Shown: positions 1-10,657, counted from the first letter of the stretch. The stretch: 64,000 nt of DNA from Mycobacterium sp. ELW1 (GCF_008329905.1 NZ_CP032155.1:2232001-2296000), one strand, 5' to 3'. Notes: generated from the sequence alone by a model not told the origin. Program-made: numbers and translations.

Positions 1-3000
1 ACCAACACCGGCGGCTTCAACCCCGGTGATCTGAATACCGGTTTCGCGAATACCGGCAACTCCAACACCGGATTCGCCAACTCCGGCAACGTCAACACCG
101 GCGCGTTCATCGGCGGAAACTTCAGCAACGGCCTGTTCTGGCGCGGCAACAACCAAGGACAATTCGGCGGCACCATCGGCATCGCCATCCCCGAGATCCC
201 GATCACCTTGGACATCAACGCCCCCATCAACATCCCCGTCAGCGTCAATCTCGGCGACCTGGCACTGCAGACCTTCACCATCCCCGGCTTCCCGGTCAAG
301 ATCCCACTGTGGCCCCTCCCGCTCGGAACCAGCGGCGGCACACAGTTCGACATCAGCAACATCACCATCCCGACCGTTCCGATCCAGCTTCCCGACATCG
401 GCGCCGTCGTCGGCGGTCCCGACACCAACATTCACATCACCGGTACCGGTGGAGTGGGCCCAATTGTCATCTCACTCTTCGATCTTCCGAAGGGGCCGGG
501 TTTCTTCAATTCGACGACGAATCCGACGTCGGGGTTCTTTAACACCGGTGGTGGTGGGGGGTCGGGGTTCTGGAACGCCGGCGCGGGTGCGGCGTCGGGG
601 TTGTGGAATGTGGCGGTGTCGCAGTTGGTCGGCTCCGGGGTGTCGGGGTTGTTCAACTATGGGGCGTTGTCGTCGGGTTTCTCGAACTTGGGTAACACGG
701 TCTCGGGATTGTTCAACACGAGCAGTCTGAATCTGGCGACGCCGGGATTGGTGTCCGGAATCGGTTCGGTGGGAACGAGTTTGGCGGGTTGGTTCCGTGA
801 CGCCACGGGGACCCGGTTCAACCTCGGGTTCGGCAATGTGGGGTCGTTGAACGTCGGGTGGGGCAATGTCGGGGAGTGGAATCTGGGGTCGGGTAATCAG
901 GGCAGTGCGAATGTCGGTGACGGGAACGTGGGTGGCTCGAACCTGGGGTCCGGCAACTCGGGGGATCAGAACGTCGGGTCGGGTAATCACGGTAGTTCCA
1001 ATGTCGGGTTCGGGAATCTGGGGTCGGGTAATCAGGGCAGTGCGAATGTCGGTGACGGGAACGTGGGTGGCTCGAACCTGGGGTCCGGCAACTCGGGGGA
1101 TCAGAACGTCGGGTCGGGTAATCACGGTAGTTCCAATGTCGGGTTCGGGAATCTGGGTAACTCGAACTTTGGTTGGGGGAACCTGGGGGACTTCAACTTT
1201 GGGTTCGGCAATGTCGGGTCGGGCAATATCGGGTTCGGTAACTCGGGGACCGGAAATATCGGGATCGGTCTGACGGGTACCAATCAGGTCGGGTTCGGCG
1301 GCTGGAACACCGGCACGGGGAACATTGGGCTGTTCAACTCGGGGAACAACAACGTCGGGTTCTTCAACTCTGGTGATGGCAATGTCGGGTTCTTCAACTC
1401 GGGCAACAACAACTGGGGTTTCGGTAATGCCGGCAACCTGAACACCGGGTGGCTCAACGTCGGCAACACCAACACCGGCTTTGTGAACGTCGGTCACACC
1501 AACACCGGGTACGGCAACACCGGCAACACCAACTCCGGTGTGCTCAACGTCGGCAACACCAACACCGGCGGCTTCAACCCCGGCAACACGAATACCGGTT
1601 TCGCGAATACCGGCAACTCCAACACCGGATTCGCCAACTCCGGCAACGTCAACACCGGCGCCTTCATCGGCGGAAACTTCAGCAACGGAATCTTCTGGCG
1701 CGGCAACAACCAAGGACAATTCAGCGCCAGCCTCGGCATCACGATCGCCGAGATCCCCGCCTTCCTCGACATCAACATCCCGGTGAACATCCCGATCGCC
1801 GTCACCGCCACACCGGTACACATCGACCAGATCACCATCCCCACGATCACCATCGGACCCGGCCCGATCACCGGCATCGCCCTCGGTATCTGCGATCTGG
1901 GTTGCACGGTCAACCAAGTCGGCCTCAGCGGCTCGTTCGGCCCGTCGACCATCGGACCCGTCGACATCGGCTTCACCGACAACAAGGCCGCCCAATTCGT
2001 CATCGGCGGACTCAATACCGCGATCCTCATCGGCGCGTCCGGCGGCGTGGGGCCGATCCGAATCTCGTTGTTGGACATCCCCGCCGGGCCCGGCTTCTTC
2101 AACTCGACCACCAATCCGACGTCGGGCTTCTTCAACACCGGCACCGGCGGAGGATCGGGCGCTTTCAACTTCGGGGCCGACACCTCCGGATGGGCCAACT
2201 TCGTCACCGGCGCCGGATCCACCCTGTCCGGCTGGCTCAACTACGGTGCGCTGTCATCCGGCTTCGCCAACCTCGGCAACACCGTCTCAGGGTTCGTCAA
2301 CACCAGCACCCTGAACACGGCTACGCCGGGCTTCGTCTCCGGAATCGGCACGGTCGGAACAAATCTGGCCGGCTGGTTCCGCGACGCCACCGGGACCCGG
2401 TTCAATCTCGGGTTCGGCAATGTCGGGTCGCTGAACGTCGGGTGGGGCAATGTCGGGGACTGGAACCTGGGTTCGGGCAACGAGGGCAGCACCAATGTCG
2501 GCGACGGCAACCAAGGCGACGGGAACATCGGGTCGGGTAGTCACGGCAGTTCCAATGTCGGGTTCGGGAATCTGGGTAACTCGAACTTTGGTTGGGGGAA
2601 CCTGGGGGACTTCAACTTTGGGTTCGGCAATATCGGGTCGGGCAATATCGGGTTCGGTAACTCGGGCACCGGGAATATCGGGATCGGTCTGACCGGCAAC
2701 AATCAGGTCGGGTTCGGCGGCTGGAACACCGGCACGGGGAACATCGGACTGTTCAACTCGGGCAACAACAACATCGGGTTCTTCAACTCTGGTGACGGCA
2801 ATGTCGGGTTCTTCAACTCCGGCAACAACAACTGGGGCTTCGGCAATGCCGGCAACCTCAATCGGGGTTGGCTCAACGTCGGCAACACCAACACCGGTTA
2901 CGGCAACACGGGCAACAACAACAGCGGCGTGCTGAACGTCGGCAACACCAACACGGGTGGGTTCAACCCGGGCGACACCAACACCGGCGTCGCGAACAGC

Positions 3001-3615
3001 GGAAACGGCAACACCGGATTCGCCAACACCGGCAACGTCAACACCGGCGCCTTCATCGGCGGAAACTTCAGCAACGGCCTGTTCTGGCGTGGCGACCACC
3101 AAGGACTCGTCAACGTCAAGTACTCCATCACGATCGAGCAATTCGGCTATCACTACGCCGTCCACGTCCCGATCGACATCCCGATCACCGGCACCATCAA
3201 CGCGATCAACCTCAGCGCTGTCAACATCAACATCCCGTTCTCCGTGCGAACCTGGGACCGCCAGGGCCTGTGCGGACTCGGCGACTGCATCTGGACGGAT
3301 TGGGGCCTGCCCATAACCGTTGCCAGCGGCAACATCCCGGTCACCATCGACCCGACCACCATCATCGACCCCATCCCACTGAGCTTCGCCTTCCAAAGCC
3401 TCATCGATCTCATGGGCAACGGGACGCTGGGCCCCTACGAGTTCGATGTCATCGACTTCCACCAGACCCCCGGTTACTTCAACTCCACCGCCAACCCGTC
3501 CTCCGGCTTCTTCAACAGCGGAACGGGCGGCAATTCCGGGGCGCTCAACTCCGGCACCCTCACGTCAGGTCTGGCCAATGCCGGCAATCAACTCTCGGGC
3601 TTGTTCAATCGGTAG
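1..3615 (+). CDS. PPE-MPTR family protein, 5' end missing
   Basis: The reading frame is open from base 1 to the TAG at 3613-3615, so this is the C-terminal part (1204 residues visible) of a very large protein; the N-terminal PPE domain lies outside the window. The visible part consists of pentapeptide-like MPTR repeats (NxGxGN, GFFNSG, NTGFAN), interrupted by non-repetitive beta-rich stretches of about 100-130 residues (for example around 150-480, 1700-2090 and 3100-3460) rich in IPV, DINI and GPI. PPE-MPTR proteins are cell-surface or secreted products of mycobacteria usually exported by ESX-5; that role is family knowledge, not visible here. The protein ends soon after the start of a third module (GYFNS, GFFNSG, LSGLFNR). 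A TIGR04255 gene follows 11 bases later. Antisense and alternative-frame ORFs are composition shadows. Confidence 0.93.
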   Translation, partial: TNTGGFNPGDLNTGFANTGNSNTGFANSGNVNTGAFIGGNFSNGLFWRGNNQGQFGGTIGIAIPEIPITLDINAPINIPVSVNLGDLALQTFTIPGFPVKIPLWPLPLGTSGGTQFDISNITIPTVPIQLPDIGAVVGGPDTNIHITGTGGVGPIVISLFDLPKGPGFFNSTTNPTSGFFNTGGGGGSGFWNAGAGAASGLWNVAVSQLVGSGVSGLFNYGALSSGFSNLGNTVSGLFNTSSLNLATPGLVSGIGSVGTSLAGWFRDATGTRFNLGFGNVGSLNVGWGNVGEWNLGSGNQGSANVGDGNVGGSNLGSGNSGDQNVGSGNHGSSNVGFGNLGSGNQGSANVGDGNVGGSNLGSGNSGDQNVGSGNHGSSNVGFGNLGNSNFGWGNLGDFNFGFGNVGSGNIGFGNSGTGNIGIGLTGTNQVGFGGWNTGTGNIGLFNSGNNNVGFFNSGDGNVGFFNSGNNNWGFGNAGNLNTGWLNVGNTNTGFVNVGHTNTGYGNTGNTNSGVLNVGNTNTGGFNPGNTNTGFANTGNSNTGFANSGNVNTGAFIGGNFSNGIFWRGNNQGQFSASLGITIAEIPAFLDINIPVNIPIAVTATPVHIDQITIPTITIGPGPITGIALGICDLGCTVNQVGLSGSFGPSTIGPVDIGFTDNKAAQFVIGGLNTAILIGASGGVGPIRISLLDIPAGPGFFNSTTNPTSGFFNTGTGGGSGAFNFGADTSGWANFVTGAGSTLSGWLNYGALSSGFANLGNTVSGFVNTSTLNTATPGFVSGIGTVGTNLAGWFRDATGTRFNLGFGNVGSLNVGWGNVGDWNLGSGNEGSTNVGDGNQGDGNIGSGSHGSSNVGFGNLGNSNFGWGNLGDFNFGFGNIGSGNIGFGNSGTGNIGIGLTGNNQVGFGGWNTGTGNIGLFNSGNNNIGFFNSGDGNVGFFNSGNNNWGFGNAGNLNRGWLNVGNTNTGYGNTGNNNSGVLNVGNTNTGGFNPGDTNTGVANSGNGNTGFANTGNVNTGAFIGGNFSNGLFWRGDHQGLVNVKYSITIEQFGYHYAVHVPIDIPITGTINAINLSAVNINIPFSVRTWDRQGLCGLGDCIWTDWGLPITVASGNIPVTIDPTTIIDPIPLSFAFQSLIDLMGNGTLGPYEFDVIDFHQTPGYFNSTANPSSGFFNSGTGGNSGALNSGTLTSGLANAGNQLSGLFNR
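481..3110 (+). repeat. Two ~1.6-kb paralogous modules in the PPE-MPTR gene
   Basis: The protein repeats a whole module: a [16 protein letters not shown] opening (near 500 and 2095), [44 protein letters not shown] (near 740-810 and 2320-2400), MPTR repeats, [15 protein letters not shown] (near 1660-1700 and 3045-3090), then a beta-rich spacer. A third module starts near 3472 ([17 protein letters not shown]) but ends at the stop codon. Copies are about 1.59 kb apart. Confidence 0.85.
883..1152 (+). repeat. Perfect 135-bp tandem duplication in the PPE-MPTR gene
   Basis: Bases 883-1017 and 1018-1152 are identical by eye. The unit is 45 codons, so the frame is kept; it encodes nine NxG-type pentapeptides beginning [15 protein letters not shown]. 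The corresponding place in the second module (about 2467-2570) has only one, diverged, shorter version, so the extra copy looks recent. Confidence 0.93.
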
Positions 3616-3626
3616 GTTGGCATCCC

Positions 3627-4487
3627 ATGTACCCCAACGCCGAGACAACCGGCACCGCACCGGTGGTGGCCGTCATCGCGGAAGTCCGATTCACCGATGC
3701 ACCGCGGCTGCGCCGGCAGGAGAACCTCGACGCCGTGGCCATTGCCGTCGACGGACGCTTCCCGGTCACCGAGCCGCTGACCGGTGTCAACCTCGCGGAC
3801 GCCGGGCCGGGTCTGCCGCCGCGGGTGGAGCAACGCCAGGGCATCCTGCTGCGCAACGCTGACAGCACCGAGTCGCTGACCGTCACCGCGACCACCCTCA
3901 GTTACGAGACCACCAACTACGCCGGCCTCGACCCGATCCGCACCGCGATCACCGCCGGATGCCGGGCCCTCGCCGACGCGCAGATCACCTCCGGTCTGCA
4001 GCGTGTCGGCCTGCGCTACATCGACGAGATCCGGGTGCCGAACCCCCCGGCCGACGCCCGCGGATGGGCCACCTGGATCGATGGCGGCCTGCTCGGCCCG
4101 CTGGCGGTGGCCCCCGACCACGTGCCGTCCCGCGGCATCCAAGGAGTCGCCGCCTTCGACCTCGGCGGGCGCGCCGGACTCAACGTGCAGTACGCCGCAT
4201 TCGCGAACGGGTCCGCAACCCTCCCGCAGCACCTGCGCAGGCGGCCCTTCCAGCCCGGGCCGTTCTTCGGCCTGGATCTCGACGGGTTCTACGAGTTCGG
4301 CACCGACGAGTTCGTCGGGCTGGACGGCGACGTCGTCACCGACATCCTGGCCAAACTGGACGCCCCGATCACCTCGGCGTTCCAGCGCGCCATCACCGAG
4401 GACGCCAGGTCCCTGTTCGGGCTGGCCGTCGGTGGCCCCAACGGCGCCTCCCGGCATCGCGGCGACCCTCTGGCCGGACCCGCCTAG
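3627..4487 (+). CDS. TIGR04255 family protein
   Basis: A 286-residue protein of the TIGR04255 type, recognised by the N-terminal [16 protein letters not shown] stretch (family pattern P.V.E.RF near the N-terminus), a middle [10 protein letters not shown] strand and overall length. Function is unknown in the family. The ATG at 3627 is the first plausible start after the PPE stop at 3615, leaving only 11 bases, so it is probably cotranscribed with the PPE gene, an unusual pairing. No signal peptide, transmembrane segment or catalytic motif is visible. A short gap of 47 bases separates it from proA, which has its own promoter-like sequence. Confidence 0.75.
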   Translation: MYPNAETTGTAPVVAVIAEVRFTDAPRLRRQENLDAVAIAVDGRFPVTEPLTGVNLADAGPGLPPRVEQRQGILLRNADSTESLTVTATTLSYETTNYAGLDPIRTAITAGCRALADAQITSGLQRVGLRYIDEIRVPNPPADARGWATWIDGGLLGPLAVAPDHVPSRGIQGVAAFDLGGRAGLNVQYAAFANGSATLPQHLRRRPFQPGPFFGLDLDGFYEFGTDEFVGLDGDVVTDILAKLDAPITSAFQRAITEDARSLFGLAVGGPNGASRHRGDPLAGPA

Positions 4488-4522
4488 ACCGGGCCCCACC
4501 TGCCGGTTGGTCGGGAGACCGA

Positions 4523-4528
4523 TACCCT
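4523..4528 (+). promoter_or_regulatory. -10 element (TACCCT) of a probable leaderless proA transcript
   Basis: TACCCT matches the mycobacterial TANNNT -10 pattern and ends 6 bases before the proA ATG at 4535. That is the spacing expected if transcription begins at the start codon. Confidence 0.4.
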
Positions 4529-4534
4529 GAGGGG

Positions 4535-5821
4535 ATGAGTGTCGAAGCGGAGTCCGCACCTGCGGGCAGGAGCGCAGCGGCCCAGGGTTCGGGTGGTGCG
4601 GACCTGCGCGACCAGGTTCACGACGCCGCCCGCCGGGCGCGGGTGGCCTCACGCACCCTCGGAACGCTGACCACCACCATCAAAGACCGCGCCCTTCATG
4701 CCGCCGCGGACGCCGTGCTGGCCCACGCGGATGCGATCCTGGCCGCCAACGCCGCCGACCTCGACGCCGCACGTGCCGCGGGCACTGCGGAGGCGATGCT
4801 GGACCGGCTGGCGCTCAACCCGCAGCGCATCGACGGCATCGCCGCCGGCCTGCGTCAGGTCGCCGGGCTGCCGGACCCGATCGGTGAAGTGTTGCGCGGC
4901 CGCACCCTGCCCAACGGTTTACAACTGCGGCAGCAGCGGGTTCCGCTCGGCGTCGTCGGGATCGTGTACGAAGGCCGGCCCAACGTGACCGTCGACGCGT
5001 TCGGACTCACCCTCAAGTCCGGCAACGCAGTCCTGCTGCGCGGCAGCTCCTCGGCCGCCAACTCCAACGCCGCGCTCGTCGCCGCTCTGCGCGGCGCCCT
5101 GGCCGCCGAAGGCCTGCCTGACGACGCGGTCCAGCTGCTGCCCAGTGCCGACCGCTCCAGCGTCACCCACCTCATCCAAGCCCGCGGGCTGGTGGACGTG
5201 GTGATCCCGCGCGGCGGTGCCGGGCTGATCGACGCCGTCGTACGCGATGCCACCGTGCCGACCATTGAAACCGGCGTCGGCAATTGCCACGTCTACGTCC
5301 ACGCCGCCGCCGACCTCGACGTGGCCGAGCGAATCATCCTCAATGCCAAGACCCGTCGGCCCAGCGTCTGCAATGCGGCCGAGACCCTGTTGGTCGACCA
5401 GGCGCTGGCCGACACCGCGCTACCGCGCCTGATCGACGCCCTGCGGCGGGCCGGCGTCACGGTCCGCGACAACCCGACCGAGGACGACCTGCGGGCGGAG
5501 TTCCTGTCGATGGACATCGCGGTGGCGACCGTGGCCGGCCTCGACGCCGCCATCGAGCACATCAACACTTACGGCACCGGGCATACCGAGGCGATCGTCA
5601 CCACCAATCTTGAAGCGGCGCAACGCTTCACCGAACGTGTGGACGCCGCCGCGGTGATGGTCAACGCCTCCACGGCATTCACCGACGGCGAGCAGTTCGG
5701 CTTCGGAGCCGAGATCGGCATCTCCACCCAGAAGCTGCATGCCCGCGGCCCGATGGGTTTGCCCGAATTGACGTCAACCAAGTGGATCGTCTGGGGAGAC
5801 GGCCACACCCGACCTGCCTGA
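4535..5821 (+). CDS. proA: Glutamate-5-semialdehyde dehydrogenase (gamma-glutamyl phosphate reductase)
   Basis: A 428-residue ProA: NADPH-dependent reduction of gamma-glutamyl 5-phosphate to glutamate-5-semialdehyde in proline synthesis, cytosolic. It belongs to the aldehyde dehydrogenase superfamily. Visible motifs are [17 protein letters not shown] near residue 145, [12 protein letters not shown], the [10 protein letters not shown] loop, and the catalytic cysteine in [15 protein letters not shown]. The C-terminus [20 protein letters not shown] is typical. The ATG at 4535 is chosen over upstream in-frame codons because a -10 hexamer sits just before it and the family starts near here. The N-terminal ~20 residues are an alanine-rich extension. 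proB is not adjacent. Confidence 0.95.
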   Translation: MSVEAESAPAGRSAAAQGSGGADLRDQVHDAARRARVASRTLGTLTTTIKDRALHAAADAVLAHADAILAANAADLDAARAAGTAEAMLDRLALNPQRIDGIAAGLRQVAGLPDPIGEVLRGRTLPNGLQLRQQRVPLGVVGIVYEGRPNVTVDAFGLTLKSGNAVLLRGSSSAANSNAALVAALRGALAAEGLPDDAVQLLPSADRSSVTHLIQARGLVDVVIPRGGAGLIDAVVRDATVPTIETGVGNCHVYVHAAADLDVAERIILNAKTRRPSVCNAAETLLVDQALADTALPRLIDALRRAGVTVRDNPTEDDLRAEFLSMDIAVATVAGLDAAIEHINTYGTGHTEAIVTTNLEAAQRFTERVDAAAVMVNASTAFTDGEQFGFGAEIGISTQKLHARGPMGLPELTSTKWIVWGDGHTRPA

Positions 5822-5840
5822 GACGACAACAGGAGAATCC

Positions 5841-6719
5841 GTGACTGAAACCCCGGCCCGCCCGGCGCCGCTGTTCGCCGACATCGAGGATGTCGCCAAG
5901 CGGCTGGCCGAGACCGGCTACCTGCCCGACACCGCGACCGCCACCGCGGTGTTCCTCGCCGACCGGCTGGGCAAGCCCCTGTTGGTCGAAGGGCCGGCCG
6001 GCGTCGGCAAGACCGAACTCGCCCGCGCGGTCGCCCAGACCACCGGGTCGGGTCTGGTGCGCCTGCAGTGCTACGAGGGTGTCGATGAGGCGCGCGCGCT
6101 CTATGAGTGGAACCACGCCAAGCAGATCCTGCGGATGCAGTCCGGGTCCAACGACTGGGACCAGGCCAAGTCCGACATCTTCAGCGAGGAATTCCTGTTG
6201 TCCCGCCCGCTGCTGACCGCGATCCGGCGCACCGAGCCCACCGTGCTGCTGATCGACGAAACCGACAAGGCCGACATCGAGATCGAAGGCCTGCTGCTGG
6301 AGGTGCTCAGCGACTTCGCGGTCACCGTCCCGGAATTGGGCACGATCACCGCCGCGCGCACTCCGTTCGTGGTGCTGACCTCCAACGCCACCCGGGAGCT
6401 GTCCGAGGCGCTCAAGCGCCGCTGCCTGTTCCTGCACATCGACTTCCCCGACCCCGACCTCGAGCGGCGCATCCTGTTGTCGCGGGTGCCCGAGCTGCCC
6501 GAGTCGCTGGCCGCCGAACTGGTCCGCATCATCGGGGTGCTGCGCGGCATGCAGCTCAAGAAGGTGCCGTCGGTCGCCGAGACCATCGACTGGGGCCGCA
6601 CCATTCTGGCCCTCGGGATGGACACCATCGACGACGCCACCATCGCCGCGACGCTCGGAGTGGTGCTCAAACATCAGTCCGATCAGCAACGCGCCACCGG
6701 CGAACTTCGGCTGAACTAG
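5841..6719 (+). CDS. MoxR-type AAA+ ATPase
   Basis: A 292-residue AAA+ ATPase. It has a Walker A at GPAGVGKTEL (residues about 53-62), a Walker B VLLIDETDKAD, sensor-1 region VLTSNATREL and the arginine-rich LKRRCLFLHIDFPD typical of MoxR proteins. These act as chaperone-like ATPases that cooperate with a von Willebrand factor A protein encoded next door, here 4 bases downstream, to insert metals or remodel target enzymes (in several cases with CoxL-type oxidases; no such target is present here). The GTG start follows an AGGAG ribosome site (5831-5835). Confidence 0.9.
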   Translation: MTETPARPAPLFADIEDVAKRLAETGYLPDTATATAVFLADRLGKPLLVEGPAGVGKTELARAVAQTTGSGLVRLQCYEGVDEARALYEWNHAKQILRMQSGSNDWDQAKSDIFSEEFLLSRPLLTAIRRTEPTVLLIDETDKADIEIEGLLLEVLSDFAVTVPELGTITAARTPFVVLTSNATRELSEALKRRCLFLHIDFPDPDLERRILLSRVPELPESLAAELVRIIGVLRGMQLKKVPSVAETIDWGRTILALGMDTIDDATIAATLGVVLKHQSDQQRATGELRLN

Positions 6720-6723
6720 ACCG

Positions 6724-8169
6724 ATGGCCGTCCGCAGGGTGCGTCCCGCACAGCCGCTGGCCCCGCACGGGTTGCCCGGGCATCTGGTCGGCTTCGTCGA
6801 AGCGCTACGCGCCCAAGGCATCTCGGTGGGCCCCTCGGAGACCGTCGACGCGGGCCGGGTACTGACAGTGCTGGGCCTGGGGGAACGTGAGGCGCTGCGC
6901 GAGGGACTGGCCTGCGCGGTGCTGCGGCGTGCTGACCATCGTCAGACCTATGACGCGTTGTTCGACCTGTGGTGGCCTGCCGCGCTGGGCGGGCGCACCG
7001 TGCTGGTCGACGAGGACGCCGACGACGAGCCCCAGCAGGGCCTGCCGCCCGAGGACATCGAGGCCATGCGGGAAATGCTGCTGGACCTGCTGGCCGACAA
7101 CCCCGACATCGGCGACATGGACGAGCGGCTGGTCGCGATGATCGCCCAGATCGTCGAGGCCTACGGCCGCTACACCTCGAGTCGCGGACCGTCGTACTCG
7201 TCGTACCAGGCGCTCAAGGCGATGGGACTCGACGAGCTGGAAGGCCGGCTGCTGGCCGGTCTGCTCGCACCGCACGACGACGACCCCACTCCCACGCAGG
7301 AGCAGATCGCCAAAGCGCTTGCCGCGCAAAAGATCGCGCAGCTTCGCCGGATGGTGGAAAGCGAGACCAAGCGGCGCACCGCCGAACAGCTGGGCCGCGA
7401 CCATGTCCAGATGTACGGCATCCCGCAGCTGTCCGAGAACGTCGAGTTCCTGCGGGCATCCGGGGATCAGCTGCGCGAGATGCGCAAGGTGGTCGGTCCG
7501 CTGGCGCGGATGCTGGCCACCCGCCTGGCGGCTCGACGCCGTCGATCCCGCTCCGGTTCCATCGACCTGCGCAAGACGCTGCGCAAATCGATGTCGACCG
7601 GGGGAGTTCCGATCGACGTCGTGCTGCGCAAGCCGCGCCCGGCCCGCCCGGAACTCGTTGTGCTGTGCGATGTCTCAGGTTCGGTGGCGGGTTTCAGTCA
7701 CTTCACCCTGCTGCTGGTCAACGCCTTGCGTCAGCAGTTCTCCCGGGTTCGGGTGTTCGCCTTCATCGACACCACCGATGAGGTGACACACCTGTTCGGT
7801 CCGGACGCCGACCTCGCGGTCGCGATCCAGCGCATCACCCGCGAGGCGGGGGTGTACACCCGCGACGGGCACTCCGACTACGGCAATGCGTTCGTCTCGT
7901 TCACCGAGAACTTCCACAACGTGTTGTCGCCGCGCAGTTCGCTTTTGGTGCTCGGCGACGGTCGCACCAACTACCGCAATCCGGCCGTCGACATTCTGGC
8001 TCACATGGTGACCTCCAGCCGGCATGCGCACTGGCTCAACCCTGAGCCGCGGCACCTCTGGGGCAGCGGCGATTCGGCGGTGCCGCGCTACGAGGACGTC
8101 ATCACCATGCACGAATGCCGGTCTGCCAAGCAGCTCGCCGCGGTGATCGACCAGCTGCTGCCGGTCTAA
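6724..8169 (+). CDS. VWA domain-containing protein (CoxE-like)
   Basis: A 481-residue partner of the preceding MoxR ATPase. The N-terminal half is acidic and helical; the C-terminal third is a VWA/CoxE domain with the MIDAS motif DVSGS in VVLCDVSGSVAGF (about residue 318), a conserved threonine region and the late VLGDGRTNYRNPA segment. Such proteins bind a metal-coordinated ligand and recruit substrate to the AAA+ partner. Start ATG lies 4 bases after the MoxR stop, so translation is coupled. No membrane segment is seen, so a cytosolic complex is likely. The physiological target is unknown. Confidence 0.88.
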   Translation: MAVRRVRPAQPLAPHGLPGHLVGFVEALRAQGISVGPSETVDAGRVLTVLGLGEREALREGLACAVLRRADHRQTYDALFDLWWPAALGGRTVLVDEDADDEPQQGLPPEDIEAMREMLLDLLADNPDIGDMDERLVAMIAQIVEAYGRYTSSRGPSYSSYQALKAMGLDELEGRLLAGLLAPHDDDPTPTQEQIAKALAAQKIAQLRRMVESETKRRTAEQLGRDHVQMYGIPQLSENVEFLRASGDQLREMRKVVGPLARMLATRLAARRRRSRSGSIDLRKTLRKSMSTGGVPIDVVLRKPRPARPELVVLCDVSGSVAGFSHFTLLLVNALRQQFSRVRVFAFIDTTDEVTHLFGPDADLAVAIQRITREAGVYTRDGHSDYGNAFVSFTENFHNVLSPRSSLLVLGDGRTNYRNPAVDILAHMVTSSRHAHWLNPEPRHLWGSGDSAVPRYEDVITMHECRSAKQLAAVIDQLLPV

Positions 8170-8185
8170 GCCACATCGCCCAAAC

Positions 8186-8230
8186 CGACATTTGGCAGGG
8201 TTTGCGCGAGTAAGGCCCTGCAAAACGTCG
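8186..8230. terminator. Stem-loop between convergent genes, possible bidirectional terminator
   Basis: GCAGGG (8195-8200) pairs with CCCTGC (8216-8221), and an outer CGAC (8186-8189) pairs with GTCG (8227-8230), with A/T runs inside the outer arms. It lies between the stops of the VWA gene and the PE-PPE gene. No clear U-tract follows on either strand, so termination is inferred from position and structure. Confidence 0.4.
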
Positions 8231-8246
8231 ATCTCGGTGCGAAGAC

Positions 8247-9461
8247 TTAGTCGGCCTTCTTCGCCGACGGCCGGGCGCTGCCGCCGGTCGACTTCTTCTT
8301 CGGCGCGTCGCTTCCTGACGAGTCGGTCGACTGGGCCGAAGAGCTCTTCTTCGCGCCGGTCGGCTTCTTGGCAGGCGTGCCGGCTTTCGGCGTCGTCTCC
8401 GCCGCCGGCGTGCTGACCTCCGGCGTCTCGGGCTTGCTCACCTCAGGCGTGCTGACCTCGGGTTCGGCGGCCGCCGCCGTGACGGCCTTCGGTGTGGCGC
8501 TGGCCGCTGCGGGCAGGCTGGGGAAGGCAGGCAGGCTGATTCCCGGCAGCAGCTGCGCTCGCGTCGGCGCGCTGTAATCGGCTCGGTTGTAACCCATTTC
8601 GATGAACTTGCGCAGGACCGGGTCGATCGCGCCCAGAATCGGATCGGGCACGATTCCCTTGAGCGGCATCAGTAGCGGCACCAGCGGGGTCCGGATGAGG
8701 TAGTACGTGGTGTCGCCATGCTGCTGGTAGTACGCGCTGCCGCCGGCCTTCGCGGCCTCGATGTCGGCGGCGGTGAGCTCGGTCTGGGTCTGACCGTGGA
8801 CGTAGATCATGCCCATGATCGCGTTGATCGTTGCCAGCAGATTCAAGGGATAGGTGGGGAAGTCGGCCCAGCCGTCGTACTGGCGGGCGACGTCGACCGT
8901 CGTATCGCCGTTGTCGGGAGTCGCCCCGCTCACGCTGATATCGAGGACCGGAATGTACAGTCCGGCAAACCGTTCCAGGATTCCGCCGTTGGGCCGGCTC
9001 GGGTTCTCGACGAGGACAAAGGTGTTCCCGGTGCCCTCGGGGTGGGCGGCCTTGTAGCGGGACAGCACCACCGCACCCTGCGACAGTCCGAAGATGACGT
9101 CGCCCTGGGGGTCGCGTGCCTCGACGTTCTTCACGCCCTGCGCAACGGACTGGTTCCACGTCTTGTCGAAGATGTAGTTGTTCGACACCGGCCAGAACCC
9201 GGCGTTGTAGGCGATGTTGCCTGCCGAGGTGGGGGTGGCGGCCGGGGTGTCGGTGCCGTCGAGCACGCGGGAGATGAAATCGCGGTACTGCTGGTCGGTG
9301 GGGGTCCAGCCGATGTTCGTGCCGCGCAGATAATCCACGGTGGCGGCGGTGAGCACCGGTGCCGATGACACCGTCGGCGTCAGCCCTACCGCGACCGCCG
9401 CGGCCACAGCCACCACACTCGTCACAGGCACAGACATCCGTCGGCTACCGAGCTTCTTCAT
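8247..9461 (-). CDS. Secreted PE-PPE domain (serine hydrolase-like) protein
   Basis: A 404-residue protein with a signal peptide (MKKLGSRRMSVPV then a hydrophobic VVAVAAAVAVGL stretch and an SSA cleavage region) followed by a PE-PPE domain, an alpha/beta-hydrolase fold found C-terminal to mycobacterial PE and PPE proteins; here it stands alone. The nucleophile motif is GLSQG (in VIFGLSQGAVVLSRY). The last ~90 residues are low complexity: Pro/Glu/Val repeats (STPEVSKPETPEVS) then a Lys/Ser/Ala-rich tail, probably a disordered cell-wall-facing segment. The start at 9461 is chosen because AAGGGG lies just upstream and it places the signal peptide at the N-terminus; longer in-frame starts exist up to 9548. 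Confidence 0.82.
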   Translation of the reverse strand: MKKLGSRRMSVPVTSVVAVAAAVAVGLTPTVSSAPVLTAATVDYLRGTNIGWTPTDQQYRDFISRVLDGTDTPAATPTSAGNIAYNAGFWPVSNNYIFDKTWNQSVAQGVKNVEARDPQGDVIFGLSQGAVVLSRYKAAHPEGTGNTFVLVENPSRPNGGILERFAGLYIPVLDISVSGATPDNGDTTVDVARQYDGWADFPTYPLNLLATINAIMGMIYVHGQTQTELTAADIEAAKAGGSAYYQQHGDTTYYLIRTPLVPLLMPLKGIVPDPILGAIDPVLRKFIEMGYNRADYSAPTRAQLLPGISLPAFPSLPAAASATPKAVTAAAAEPEVSTPEVSKPETPEVSTPAAETTPKAGTPAKKPTGAKKSSSAQSTDSSGSDAPKKKSTGGSARPSAKKAD

Positions 9462-9597
9462 CACAGGCCCCTTGATCGGCATAACTCGACTCGGGGAAAA
9501 GGCTACCTGAACTTCGGTGATATCCATCACGTGCCTTTGCCAGAGCACAGAGTCCGCGACCGATCGCGAGCGTGAGGAAACCCACCTGCGCCTCCCG

Positions 9598-9603
9598 TAA
9601 GCT
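9598..9603 (+). promoter_or_regulatory. -10 element (TAAGCT) upstream of nadD
   Basis: TAAGCT fits TANNNT and ends 8 bases before the nadD GTG, consistent with a leaderless or nearly leaderless transcript for the nadD operon. Confidence 0.4.
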
Positions 9604-9611
9604 GGTCAATC

Positions 9612-10277
9612 GTGGTTTCCTCGGCGCGGCGCCGGCTCGGCGTGATGGGTGGGACGTTCGATCCCATCCACAACGGCCACCTGGTCGCGGCCAGTGAGGT
9701 CGCCGACCTCTTCGAGCTGGACGAGGTGGTGTTCGTGCCCACCGGCCAGCCGTGGCAGAAGTCCCGGGAGGTGACCCCGGCCGAGGATCGCTACCTGATG
9801 ACGGTCATCGCGACCGCCGCCAACCCCCGGTTCTCGGTGAGCCGCGTCGACATCGATCGCGGCGGGGCCACCTATACCAGCGACACCCTGCGGGATCTGC
9901 GCGCGCTCAATCCCGACGCCGACCTGTACTTCATCACCGGAGCCGACGCACTGGCCTCGATCCTGTCCTGGCAGAACTGGGAGGAGCTGTTCGCGCTGGC
10001 GAAGTTCGTCGGTGTGAGCCGGCCCGGTTACGAGCTCAACGGCGAACACATCGTCGCCGCGTTCGACCAACTGCCCGAGGAGGCGCTGAGTCTGGTCTCG
10101 GTGCCTGCCCTGGCCATCTCGTCCACCGACTGCCGGCTGCGTGCGGCCAAGAGCCGGCCCATCTGGTACCTGGTGCCCGACGGTGTCGTGCAGTACGTGT
10201 CCAAGCGCGGCCTCTACCGCGACCTGGGCCGGGTGGACCGCCTGTCCGTCACCACAATCGAGGAGACCACCACGTGA
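9612..10277 (+). CDS. nadD: Nicotinate-nucleotide adenylyltransferase
   Basis: A 221-residue NadD, which adenylates nicotinate mononucleotide to deamido-NAD in NAD synthesis. The nucleotidyltransferase motif [12 protein letters not shown] is at residues 13-24, followed by [21 protein letters not shown] and the C-terminal ISSTDCRLR motif (family ISSTxIR). The GTG start is supported by the promoter-like hexamer just upstream. It begins a five-gene run: its TGA overlaps the GTG of rsfS. Orthologous order is Rv2421c-Rv2417c in M. tuberculosis (from memory). Confidence 0.95.
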   Translation: MVSSARRRLGVMGGTFDPIHNGHLVAASEVADLFELDEVVFVPTGQPWQKSREVTPAEDRYLMTVIATAANPRFSVSRVDIDRGGATYTSDTLRDLRALNPDADLYFITGADALASILSWQNWEELFALAKFVGVSRPGYELNGEHIVAAFDQLPEEALSLVSVPALAISSTDCRLRAAKSRPIWYLVPDGVVQYVSKRGLYRDLGRVDRLSVTTIEETTT

Positions 10278-10657
10278 CCGCGTCCGACGAAGCCGTCCAG
10301 ATGGCCACTGTGGCCGCGCGGGCCGCCGCCGCCAAGCTCGCGCAGGACGTCGTCGTGATCGACGTGTCCGGCCAGCTGGTGATCACCGACTGCTTCGTGA
10401 TCGCCTCGGCCTCCAACGAGCGGCAGGTCAACGCGATCGTCGACGAGGTCGAGGAGAAGATGCGGCTGGCCGGATACAAGCCGGCCCGTCGGGAAGGCAC
10501 CCGCGAAGGCCGCTGGGTGCTCTTGGACTACGTCGACATCGTGGTGCACATCCAGCATCAGGAGGAGCGCAACTTCTACGCCCTGGACCGGTTGTGGCGG
10601 GATTGCCCCTTCCTGAGCGTGAATCTGGATGACGTTGAGGTCGAGGACACCCCATGA
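10274..10657 (+). CDS. rsfS: Ribosome silencing factor RsfS
   Basis: A 127-residue Iojap/RsfS protein that binds large-subunit protein L14 and blocks subunit joining when nutrients fall. Conserved stretches are [28 protein letters not shown] and the [16 protein letters not shown] segment. GTGA overlap with nadD and ATGA overlap with gpgP show coupled translation, the usual nadD-rsfS arrangement. Confidence 0.94.
   Translation: MTASDEAVQMATVAARAAAAKLAQDVVVIDVSGQLVITDCFVIASASNERQVNAIVDEVEEKMRLAGYKPARREGTREGRWVLLDYVDIVVHIQHQEERNFYALDRLWRDCPFLSVNLDDVEVEDTP

Noticed and set aside
472..3462. Long antisense and alternative-frame ORFs across the PPE-MPTR gene
   Set aside because: They mirror the GGx/NxG repeat codons, are extremely Val/Asp/Pro biased and resemble no family; they are shadows of a low-complexity gene.
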